From NCBI GenBank assembly GCA_030252795.1, contig CP127080.1:352536-416535 (forward strand): a stretch of 64,000 bases of DNA, read 5' to 3'. Origin of the DNA: Porticoccaceae bacterium LTM1. GTDB taxonomy: Bacteria > Pseudomonadota > Gammaproteobacteria > Pseudomonadales > Porticoccaceae. Each line of letters starts with the position of its first letter. Position 1 is the stretch's first letter. Shown here one piece after another: positions 57,898-64,000 of this stretch. The translations under genes and the position numbers were made by a program. The notes beneath the pieces are model-generated. The model was not told where the DNA came from, searched no databases, and saw only the letters and a list, made by a program, of their open reading frames with translations.

Positions 57898-57973
57898 TTT
57901 TTAACGCCTCGGTTAGCGGCGAAGCACGCAGTGCTGAGTCCAGCCTAAGGCGTGCTACACCGACTTGTTAGGG
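57898..57973 (-). other. Candidate integron attC-like recombination site
   Basis: On the minus strand CCCTAAC opens and GGCGTTAAAA closes a 76-base site. Between them TCGGT / ACCGA and TAGCACGC / GCGTGCT pair into an imperfect stem with a loop. The stop codon of the gene before it (AACAAGTCGGTGTAG) lies inside the site, as in many gene cassettes. The inverse core breaks the RYYYAAC rule at one base, and no integrase gene is near. Confidence 0.45.
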
Positions 57974-58377
57974 CTGGCATTCCTGCCAACATAGTAAGTA
58001 GCGATTATACCGATAAGTGCCATTACTACTGTTAGAGTTACAAATCCTATGGATGGATAAACTTCCCACCACCCCAAGACAAAGTATTTATATATTGGTG
58101 GAACAACCACTCCAAATAAAAATCCAATCAACCCCACCTTGATTAGAAGGAGTGATTTCCCCCAGAAGGGCAGCGTTAATGTCCCAACCCACAATAGCAT
58201 ATATAAGCACGCTGAAATTAGGTTCAACGTAAAGCCAAATGGGTACTCAAGCATCAATGATAGATTGCCATCATCGTGTACGAAATGACCCATTGAAGCT
58301 TCTAAATATCTGGCATCTCTATCTCCAGATAGTAATAGAAAAATTACCATATAGAGAACAAGTAAAATTCCCTTCAT
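57955..58377 (-). CDS. Membrane protein, possible gene-cassette ORF
   Basis: About 140 residues with four hydrophobic segments (ILLVLYMVIFLLLSG, LNLISACLYMLLWVGTLTLPF, LLLIKVGLIGFLFGVVVPP, IGFVTLTVVMALIGIIATYYV). No family recognised. The chosen ATG has AGGA five bases upstream. The stop lies within the attC-like site. The sequence is AT-richer and less biased in codons than its neighbours, which fits a cassette or recent arrival. Confidence 0.65.
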   Translation of the reverse strand: MKGILLVLYMVIFLLLSGDRDARYLEASMGHFVHDDGNLSLMLEYPFGFTLNLISACLYMLLWVGTLTLPFWGKSLLLIKVGLIGFLFGVVVPPIYKYFVLGWWEVYPSIGFVTLTVVMALIGIIATYYVGRNASPNKSV

Positions 58378-58733
58378 TGTCCTAACTTTTGTATATCGCG
58401 CATGCGCGATTTGCCTAATAAGCTTGTTTCTCATTAGTCGGTAACTTATTGCTGGGAAAGGGTTTATCAGAAGTTACGAAGAATCCTTTCCTGTGCATGT
58501 GAGTTTTCCTGCGAACAAAGATAGCGAGGTCTCGATATTTTTGGAAGCCTGCTTTTAACGCGTTGACTTAAAAGAACTTATTTTTTCCGGCTGCCGAGAA
58601 GTCGCGCATACACCCAAAACAAAGCGAGCAAATTTCTCACCCACCGGCACCTGCCTGCCATTGGGTCAAGTACCACCGCAAAGATGGGCGCACATGAAGC
58701 TGAGTTATTCCTGAGTTATCTAAGTGAAAGGTG
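58378..58733. other. Intergenic region with a 16-bp perfect palindrome
   Basis: ATCGCGCATGCGCGAT at 58395-58410 is a perfect palindrome close to the start of the membrane protein gene; its role is unknown (regulator site, or edge of an inserted element). The rest holds no supported gene. Confidence 0.5.
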
Positions 58734-59087
58734 TTATTGATCAAGTGGCTCCGGCTGGTCAATAAACACCATCCCATTGCGCACTTCGCTTTCCACAGAA
58801 TCCAGATACTCACCACTGCACGGCCCTGCAACACAAAGCCCGGTATCCGGTTGAAAGATGGCGGCATGAATGGCGCACTGGATGTATTTTCTGTCGAGGT
58901 CGAAAAACTGGTCAGGTTGCCAGTTGAGGGGCATGCCGGTGTGGGGGCAGCTGTTGCGGTAGACGTGTATCTGGTCGCCACTGCGTACGGCAAACAGCGG
59001 TTCGCCGTTGGGGTAGAACTCTTTGCTGCCGCCGTCGGGGATATCGTTCAGGTGGCAGAGTTGTATGGTGGCGGAAGTGGATGTCAT
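58734..59087 (-). CDS. Rieske [2Fe-2S] protein
   Basis: About 117 residues, a single Rieske ferredoxin domain. The cluster ligands are Cys47-x-His49 in NSCPHTGMPL and Cys71-x2-His74 in QCAIHAAIF. No signal peptide, so it is cytoplasmic, similar to NirD-like or dioxygenase ferredoxins. No partner reductase or oxygenase is adjacent. The ribosome binding site is weak. Confidence 0.9.
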   Translation of the reverse strand: MTSTSATIQLCHLNDIPDGGSKEFYPNGEPLFAVRSGDQIHVYRNSCPHTGMPLNWQPDQFFDLDRKYIQCAIHAAIFQPDTGLCVAGPCSGEYLDSVESEVRNGMVFIDQPEPLDQ

Positions 59088-59155
59088 GGCTGATGGGTTA
59101 CCTGTGTGGTTTGGAGATGCTTTGTTGCTTCGCGCCTCAGCATGACAGTGTAAAG

Positions 59156-59184
59156 CATACTTCGGCGCTTGGCGCCGAAGTATG
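59156..59184. terminator. Hairpin downstream of htpX
   Basis: A perfect 13-bp stem CATACTTCGGCGC / GCGCCGAAGTATG with a 3-nt loop lies 12 bases past the htpX stop, between htpX and the Rieske gene. The U-run is weak on both strands, so termination may be partial. Confidence 0.6.
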
Positions 59185-59196
59185 TGGGGTGTGTGA

Positions 59197-60105
59197 TTAC
59201 TGAATGCCAGCCGGGCTGTTGCGCAGGGCTTCGATGCGTTTTTCCAGCGGCGGGTGGCTCAGGAACAGTTTGCTCATGGTTTCTTTAAAGCCACCGGAAA
59301 TACCAAACGCAGTCATGGTGTCCGGCATCTGGTTGGGTACATGGGCGTTGGTCTCTTCCTGCAGGCGTTGCAGGGCGCTGATCATCGCTCCGCGCCCAGC
59401 CAGGTGGGCACCGGCGGCGTCGGCGCGAAATTCACGCCAGCGGGAGAATTTAAATACGATGATCGAGGCGAGAATGCCCAGCACGATTTCGGCAACGATG
59501 GTGACGATCCAGTAACCCATGCCGTGGCCTTCTTCGTTTTTAAATACCACGCGATCCACCATGGTTCCGATAATGCGGGCGAAGAACATTACAAAGGTGT
59601 TCACCACGCCCTGAATCAGTGACAGGGTGATCATGTCGCCGTTGGCAACGTGGCCAATTTCGTGAGCGAGTACGGCGCGAATTTCGTCTTTGTTGAAACG
59701 GTTCAGCAAGCCTGCGCTCACTGCCACCAGTGCGCTGTTTTTATTCCAGCCGGTGGCAAAGGCATTGGATTGCTGAGCTGGGAAGATGCCCACTTCCGGC
59801 ATGCCGATGCCGGCTTTTTTCGCCAGATCGGCAACGGTGTCTACCAGCCAGCGTTCGTCAGCGCTTCTCGGCTGGTCGATGATCTGGGTGCGGGTGGACA
59901 TTTTCGCCATCCACTTGGAGATCAACAGTGAGATGAACGAGCCGCCAAAACCGAACACTGCACAGAAGATCAGCAGGCTGTTCAGGTTCAGCCCGTAGGG
60001 TGCATTAGCGTCCAGATAATGATCCACACCTAACAGGCGCAGGGTGAAACTGGCGACGATAATCACCGCCAGGTTAGTCAGCAGAAAAAGGCCGACACGT
60101 AACAT
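59197..60105 (-). CDS. htpX: Membrane zinc metalloprotease HtpX
   Basis: About 302 residues. Two N-terminal TM helices, then the zincin motif HEIGH (His148, Glu149, His152), two more TM segments, and the third ligand region [13 protein letters not shown]. HtpX degrades misfolded inner-membrane proteins alongside FtsH. The ATG has GGAGGG upstream. It is often under CpxR control; I did not find a clear CpxR site just upstream. Confidence 0.96.
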   Translation of the reverse strand: MLRVGLFLLTNLAVIIVASFTLRLLGVDHYLDANAPYGLNLNSLLIFCAVFGFGGSFISLLISKWMAKMSTRTQIIDQPRSADERWLVDTVADLAKKAGIGMPEVGIFPAQQSNAFATGWNKNSALVAVSAGLLNRFNKDEIRAVLAHEIGHVANGDMITLSLIQGVVNTFVMFFARIIGTMVDRVVFKNEEGHGMGYWIVTIVAEIVLGILASIIVFKFSRWREFRADAAGAHLAGRGAMISALQRLQEETNAHVPNQMPDTMTAFGISGGFKETMSKLFLSHPPLEKRIEALRNSPAGIQ

Positions 60106-60225
60106 ACTTCCCTCCAAAGGATACTCAAATGTTTTCTAACCCCTTAAGATGTGGCCGGAAGCAAAAAATTCAACTGTCAGCCGAATAAAAAATACCCGGT
60201 CTGACGGCGACAAAAGGGAAGTGAA

Positions 60226-61131
60226 ATGGCAGGTGCTGATTCCGTTAAAAGTATCTTTTACGCGCTGTTTGCCAACAGTGCGATTGCAGTAGCGAAAGGG
60301 GTTGGGGCCTGGTTTACCGGCTCCGGGGCAATGTTGGCGGAGGCGGTTCACTCGCTGGCCGACTGCACCAACCAGGCTCTGTTGCTGCTTGGTATCAAAC
60401 GGGCCAAGCGGCCACCGTCGCCGGACTACCCGCTGGGTACGGGCAAAGAGATCTACTTCTGGTCATTTATCGTCGCGCTGCTGCTGTTCAGCGTCGGCGG
60501 GCTGTTTTCCATCTATGAAGGTGTTCACAAGCTGCACGAACCGGAACCGCTGAGTTATCCGTGGGTGGCGATCGGCATTCTGTCGTTTGCGGTCGTGGCG
60601 GAGGGGCTGTCGTTGCTGGGGTGTATGCGCGAGGTGGACAAAGTGCGCGGCAAGCGCAGCTACTGGGGCTGGTTTCGGGCCACTCGACAGAGTGATCTGA
60701 TGGTGATTTTTGGCGAGGACCTGGCTGCACTGGTGGGGTTGGTATTGGCGCTGATTGCGGTCGTAGCCAGTATGATAACCGGCAACCCCATGTACGACGC
60801 CTGCGGCAGTATCGCCATCGGTGTGCTGCTGGTATTGATTGCGATTCTGATTGGCCGCGAGGTGAAAGCCCTGCTGGTTGGCGAAGGAGTCGACCCGGCA
60901 GTTAAGGCTGAAATGCGCCAGTGGCTGAGTGATCGATCAGAGGTAGATGAGGTCTATAACTTGCTGACATTGCAAATGGGTAATGATGTAATGGTGGCAG
61001 TAAAAGCAAGGATGGCGTCGGCAGGTACTGCGCAGGGGTTGGTGGCTGATATCAATCGCTGCGAAGTGGCTTTTCGGCAGGCGTTCCCCCAAATTCAATG
61101 GCTCTTCTTTGAGCCAGATTGCAAGGATTAA
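60226..61131 (+). CDS. Cation diffusion facilitator (ZnT9/CDF-like)
   Basis: About 301 residues with six TM helices. AEAVHSLADCTNQALL (His42, Asp46) and the TM5 FGEDLAALVGLVL motif form the metal site. The family exports Zn2+, Co2+, Cd2+ or Mn2+ from the cytoplasm in exchange for protons. The C-terminal domain after TM6 is short. This member is close to the ZnT9-like branch. A lipoprotein gene follows after four bases. Confidence 0.9.
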   Translation: MAGADSVKSIFYALFANSAIAVAKGVGAWFTGSGAMLAEAVHSLADCTNQALLLLGIKRAKRPPSPDYPLGTGKEIYFWSFIVALLLFSVGGLFSIYEGVHKLHEPEPLSYPWVAIGILSFAVVAEGLSLLGCMREVDKVRGKRSYWGWFRATRQSDLMVIFGEDLAALVGLVLALIAVVASMITGNPMYDACGSIAIGVLLVLIAILIGREVKALLVGEGVDPAVKAEMRQWLSDRSEVDEVYNLLTLQMGNDVMVAVKARMASAGTAQGLVADINRCEVAFRQAFPQIQWLFFEPDCKD

Positions 61132-61135
61132 GCAG

Positions 61136-61582
61136 ATGAAAGTAGTTCTATCGTTACTGTTTTTGGCATTGGCTGGCTGTGCCACGTTGTCACCGAATTT
61201 CACTGAACCCGAGGCTCGTCTGGTCTCTTTTGCGCCAATTCCGGGGCAGGGTTTGGAGCAGCGTTTCAAGCTGGGCATTCGCATTATCAACCCCAATACC
61301 CAGCCACTTCATTTGCAAGGTATGTCTTACGCGCTACAGCTGAACGGTCACAAAGTGGTGAGCGGGGTGAATGGTAATGCCCGCGAGGTACCAGCGTTTG
61401 GGGAAGAGGTAATTAATATGGAAGTGGGTGCCAGCCTGTTTGGCGGTGCGCGCTTTATTTTCGATATGGTTCAGAACAATGATGGCAAGGTGGCATATAC
61501 CCTGCAGACCAAGTTGAGCGTGAATCAGTTTTTGCCACCGATTACTCTGGAGGAGAAGGGCGAGTTGGCGTTTGCGCAGTAG
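61136..61582 (+). CDS. LEA14-like (WHy domain) lipoprotein
   Basis: About 148 residues. Lipobox LAGC near residue 15; the mature part starts ATLSPNFTEPEARLVSFAPI and has IRIINPNTQPLHLQGMSYALQLNGHKVVSG, the WHy/LEA type 2 pattern. The plant family is linked to desiccation; the bacterial lipoproteins have no firmly known role. The gap of four bases to the CDF gene suggests one operon. Confidence 0.85.
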   Translation: MKVVLSLLFLALAGCATLSPNFTEPEARLVSFAPIPGQGLEQRFKLGIRIINPNTQPLHLQGMSYALQLNGHKVVSGVNGNAREVPAFGEEVINMEVGASLFGGARFIFDMVQNNDGKVAYTLQTKLSVNQFLPPITLEEKGELAFAQ

Positions 61583-61598
61583 TTTTTCCTACAGTCCA

Positions 61599-61655
61599 GT
61601 AGGGTGCGCTGTACGCACCTGAAATAAGTAGAGCGGTGCGCACGGCGCACCCTAC
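61599..61655. repeat. GTAGGGTGCGC-type inverted repeat
   Basis: GTAGGGTGCGCTGTACGCACC pairs with GGTGCGCACGGCGCACCCTAC at 19 of 21 positions around a 15-base loop. It is the kind of palindromic repeat seen between genes in many proteobacteria. It abuts the next repeat. Confidence 0.8.
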
Positions 61656-61660
61656 AAGTC

Positions 61661-61732
61661 GTCATTCCCGCGAAAGCGGGAATCCAAATAAGTATTCAAG
61701 TCTATGTGGATTCCCGCTTTCGCGGGAATGAC
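61661..61732. repeat. REP-like palindromic repeat, CCCGCG family (copy 4)
   Basis: GTCATTCCCGCGAAAGCGGG... at the left and ...CCCGCTTTCGCGGGAATGAC at the right form a perfect 26-bp inverted repeat with a 20-base loop. ATTCCC-N8-GGGAAT inside resembles the dRS3 repeat of Neisseria; the likeness may be chance. It lies between convergent genes and may help stop transcription. Confidence 0.88.
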
Positions 61733-61750
61733 GATGATTGGTCTCCCGTC

Positions 61751-62569
61751 TTACCCTTTATCCAACAGCCTTACTTCACGTTGCGGGAACGGAATAGTCA
61801 CGTTGTGGCGTTTCAATTCGGCATAGATGTCGTCGTTGATTGCCATGCGGGTTTGGTGGAATTTGTCGGTAGGCACCCAGTAGCGCAGGCCGATATTGAT
61901 GCTGCTGTCACCAAATTCGTCGATACCGATTTTCAGGGCGCGGTTGGTGGCGCCGTGTTTTTCAATCACCTCGGTAATGATCCGTTTTACCAGTTCAATA
62001 TCTGAGCTGTAGGCAACGCCGATTCTGGCGTCCACCAGTTTTTCCTCGCCGGAGTTGTGCAATATTTCGCCGACGATATGACGATTGGGAACCAGGATGG
62101 TGACTTCGTCTTCATCCTCCAGCACGGTATATGCCAGCCGAACCTCTTTTACCAATCCGGTCACGCCCTGCACGGTGATGGTGTCACCCACCACGAACAG
62201 TCGTGTGATGATGATATTGAGCCCAGAACCATAATTGGACAGCAGGCCTTGAACGGCTAAACCGGCACCCAGTGAAATTGCACCGACTGCGGCGATAAAG
62301 GGGGTGATGCTGATGCCCAGCTTTTGGAGGCAGACAATCCCTACGCCGATCATGATGATGGCTTTCACTACACTGGCGATAAAGTGAGACAGGGTAACGT
62401 CGAGATTTTTGCGCAAACACAGGTTGTCGACCGCTTTGGCAACGCGCCCGGCAATCCACAAGCCGACCAGCAGAATGATGATGGCACCGATAATCTGCAC
62501 ACTGTACTCGGCAAAAAACTCCGTCATGGTGTTATAAAACACCTGTATTTGTTCGAGTTCCTGATCCAT
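61751..62569 (-). CDS. mscS: MscS-type small-conductance mechanosensitive channel
   Basis: About 272 residues. Three N-terminal TM helices; TM3 has GAISLGAGLAVQGLLSNYGSGLNIIITRLF, the pore helix with its Gly/Ala pattern, and then the beta domain with GDTITVQGVTGLVKEVRLAYTVL. It releases solutes on osmotic downshift. The ATG with GGAGCG is chosen over the start six codons earlier. Confidence 0.94.
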   Translation of the reverse strand: MDQELEQIQVFYNTMTEFFAEYSVQIIGAIIILLVGLWIAGRVAKAVDNLCLRKNLDVTLSHFIASVVKAIIMIGVGIVCLQKLGISITPFIAAVGAISLGAGLAVQGLLSNYGSGLNIIITRLFVVGDTITVQGVTGLVKEVRLAYTVLEDEDEVTILVPNRHIVGEILHNSGEEKLVDARIGVAYSSDIELVKRIITEVIEKHGATNRALKIGIDEFGDSSINIGLRYWVPTDKFHQTRMAINDDIYAELKRHNVTIPFPQREVRLLDKG

Positions 62570-62643
62570 GCTCGCTCCAATCGGCAAAATTTAAGTAATT
62601 CGAAAGGTTAGAATAACAAAGTCAATTTGGTTAATCTGGTGCC

Positions 62644-63342
62644 ATGAGCGAAATCAGTATCGAAATTATCACCGGCCAGACCCAGCGCCATCTGGCGAGA
62701 CTGCCCGGCGAAGCGCAACAGCTGCACTCGGAAATGCTGCCCAGCCTGATGGCGTTGCAGCAGCGAGCAGCTCAGTGCGGTTTTACCCTGGCGGTGGCTA
62801 GTGGTTTTCGCAGTTTTGATCGCCAGTTGGCGATCTGGAACGCCAAGGCGCGTGGCGAGCGGCCGGTTCTGGATTACGACGGTAACCCCTTGAATGTGGA
62901 AAAGATGTCTCCGCTGGAGTTGGTCCATGCCATTATGCGTTGGTCGGCCCTGCCGGGAGCTTCCCGTCACCACTGGGGCAGTGATTTTGATGTGTGGGAT
63001 AGAGCCGCAGTAGCTGAGGATTATCAACTTCAGCTGGTACCCGAGGAGTATCAGGACGGCGGCCCATTTGCACCGATGAGTCGGTGGCTGGATGAGCAGA
63101 TGCAGGACGAGAGGTTTGAGTTCTTTCGCCCTTATCGACTTGATCGCGGCGGCATAGCACCGGAGCCCTGGCATTTGAGTTACCGTCCACTGGCCCGGCA
63201 ATTTGATTCGGTACTTACTCCGGCTTTGTTGGTCAAAGTACTGACTCCGGTGGAGATGGCGCTGAAAGAGACAGTGTTGGACAATATCGACTTTCTCTTT
63301 GAGCGTTATATTCAAAATATTTGTGATAGTGTTGAGAGCTGA
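62644..63342 (+). CDS. M15 family D-alanyl-D-alanine carboxypeptidase
   Basis: About 232 residues. The zinc site is SRHHWGSDFD (His109, Asp116) and EPWHLSY (catalytic Glu174, His177); SGFRSFDRQ is the M15 substrate loop. No signal peptide is visible, so it may be cytoplasmic (recycling of muropeptides) or use another route. VanY/DdpX-like. No van-type genes nearby, so no resistance role is implied. Confidence 0.9.
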   Translation: MSEISIEIITGQTQRHLARLPGEAQQLHSEMLPSLMALQQRAAQCGFTLAVASGFRSFDRQLAIWNAKARGERPVLDYDGNPLNVEKMSPLELVHAIMRWSALPGASRHHWGSDFDVWDRAAVAEDYQLQLVPEEYQDGGPFAPMSRWLDEQMQDERFEFFRPYRLDRGGIAPEPWHLSYRPLARQFDSVLTPALLVKVLTPVEMALKETVLDNIDFLFERYIQNICDSVES

Positions 63343-63376
63343 ATTGACGTGATTCACCTCGGGAGCAATTGAGAGC

Positions 63377-63877
63377 GTGCCAGACTTTAAGGAAAGGGCG
63401 GATGCCGCCAAACAGGCTGTAACCGAAAGTTCGCAAGCCGCGCGCCAGGCGATGCGTGAGCGCGCCGAGCAGGCGCGGGAAACCATGCAGCAGGCGCTGG
63501 AAAAGCTGGATCGTACCGGCTGGTTCAGACGCCGTGTTCTGGGTGCTACACGGTACTCCTTGCAGGGGCTTCGCGCCTGTTTCAAAAATGAAGAGGCATT
63601 TCGCACCGAAGTGTTTCTTGGGTTGGCATTACTGCCTGCGGCTTATTTCCTGTCCACGACACTTACTCAGTTTTTGTTGATGTTTGCGTCGCTGCTGCTG
63701 ATTCTGATTACCGAGCTTCTCAACTCAGCCATTGAAGCGGCTGTGGATCGCACCGGTACCGATTTTGACGAGTTTGCCAAACACGCCAAAGACCTAGGCT
63801 CCGCCGCCGTGTTTATGGCACTGCTGCTGTTTGCAGTTGTGTGGGGTAGTGTGATCTGGTTGCGGTTTTGGGGCTAG
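63377..63877 (+). CDS. dgkA: Diacylglycerol kinase with N-terminal extension
   Basis: About 166 residues. The last ~115 are DgkA: RYSLQGLRACFKNEEAFRTEV, three TM helices, ELLNSAIEAAVDRTGTD, HAKDLGSAAV. It phosphorylates diacylglycerol from membrane-derived oligosaccharide synthesis. The first ~48 residues are a highly charged amphipathic helix (ARQAMRERAEQARETMQQAL) not present in the ~120-residue E. coli form. The GTG start fits; later starts would cut the helix. Close after the M15 gene. Confidence 0.92.
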   Translation: MPDFKERADAAKQAVTESSQAARQAMRERAEQARETMQQALEKLDRTGWFRRRVLGATRYSLQGLRACFKNEEAFRTEVFLGLALLPAAYFLSTTLTQFLLMFASLLLILITELLNSAIEAAVDRTGTDFDEFAKHAKDLGSAAVFMALLLFAVVWGSVIWLRFWG

Positions 63878-63950
63878 AACCTCATTTCAATAAAGTGAAA
63901 TGGGTTAGGCTCGTCTGCTGTCATGAATAAAAATAGAGGGGGTAACCGGT

Positions 63951-64000
63951 ATGTCTGACCAGTTATTCGAGATCGTTTTTCGAGGGGATATTGCCCCCGG
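63951..64000 (+). CDS. Start of a gene cut by the window edge
   Basis: An ATG preceded by GAGGGGG opens a frame starting MSDQLFEIVFRGDIAPG. The sequence reads like the start of a soluble protein, but there is too little to identify a family. Confidence 0.45.
   Translation, partial: MSDQLFEIVFRGDIAP

Overview
The window reads as chromosomal DNA of a free-living, Gram-negative gammaproteobacterium, probably marine and near the Cellvibrionales/Pseudomonadales-type lineages. The reasons are the order mreBCD-maf-rng-yhdP-nit, a Pseudomonas-style five-step histidine (hut) pathway with HutF and HutG, split pyruvate carboxylase pycAB beside a divergent LysR gene, large TonB-dependent receptors, and a mid-range GC content. 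The species cannot be named from sequence alone. No rRNA, tRNA, CRISPR array, phage or complete transposase gene was seen.

Layout. 1-6.4 kb: two TonB-dependent receptor genes (the first cut by the window edge) around a lipoprotein with a TlpA-like thioredoxin domain. 6.7-14.9 kb: the hut regulon, as two divergent units hutI-hutC-hutU (minus) and hutF-hutH-hutG (plus), sharing one intergenic region with a HutC-type palindrome; hutD lies 43 kb away at 57.3 kb. 15-18.8 kb: three tandem paralogous periplasmic thioredoxin-fold genes, each with its own terminator and a near-identical promoter module. 18.9-22.4 kb: an SNF-type Na+ symporter, a small TlpA-like protein, a structured leader RNA with a 34-codon ORF, and a lipoprotein. 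22.5-25.7 kb: gatCAB. 26-35.9 kb: mreBCD, maf, rng, yhdP, nit (cell shape and RNA processing). 36-40.5 kb: a molybdenum hydroxylase (2Fe-2S and Mo subunits) with its XdhC- and MocA-type maturation proteins. 40.8-45 kb: an RND efflux pair. 46.3-50.6 kb: pycR/pycA/pycB, followed by a beta-carbonic anhydrase that could supply bicarbonate to the carboxylase. 51.3-53.6 kb: a PLP decarboxylase gene bracketed by a 147-bp direct duplication. 53.6-64 kb: S41 peptidase, HopJ-like protein, methyltransferase, helix-hairpin-helix protein, hutD, a possible integron cassette, Rieske protein, htpX, cation-diffusion transporter, LEA14-like lipoprotein, MscS channel, M15 peptidase, dgkA and the start of one more gene.

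The intergenic regions are rich in small inverted-repeat elements of several families: arms made of 7-bp units (GTCGCAC), CCCGCG-type palindromes, GTAGGGTGCGC palindromes, and one intact MITE-like element with perfect 20-bp terminal repeats and a 10-bp target duplication just after rng.

The observations I rate highest are the shared OmpR-family-like promoter module of the three thioredoxin-fold paralogues, the leader RNA with a Shine-Dalgarno/terminator hairpin ahead of a 34-codon ORF, the duplicated can/peptidase junction that records a recombination with a relative's DNA, the apparent ATT start codon of mreC, and the MITE.
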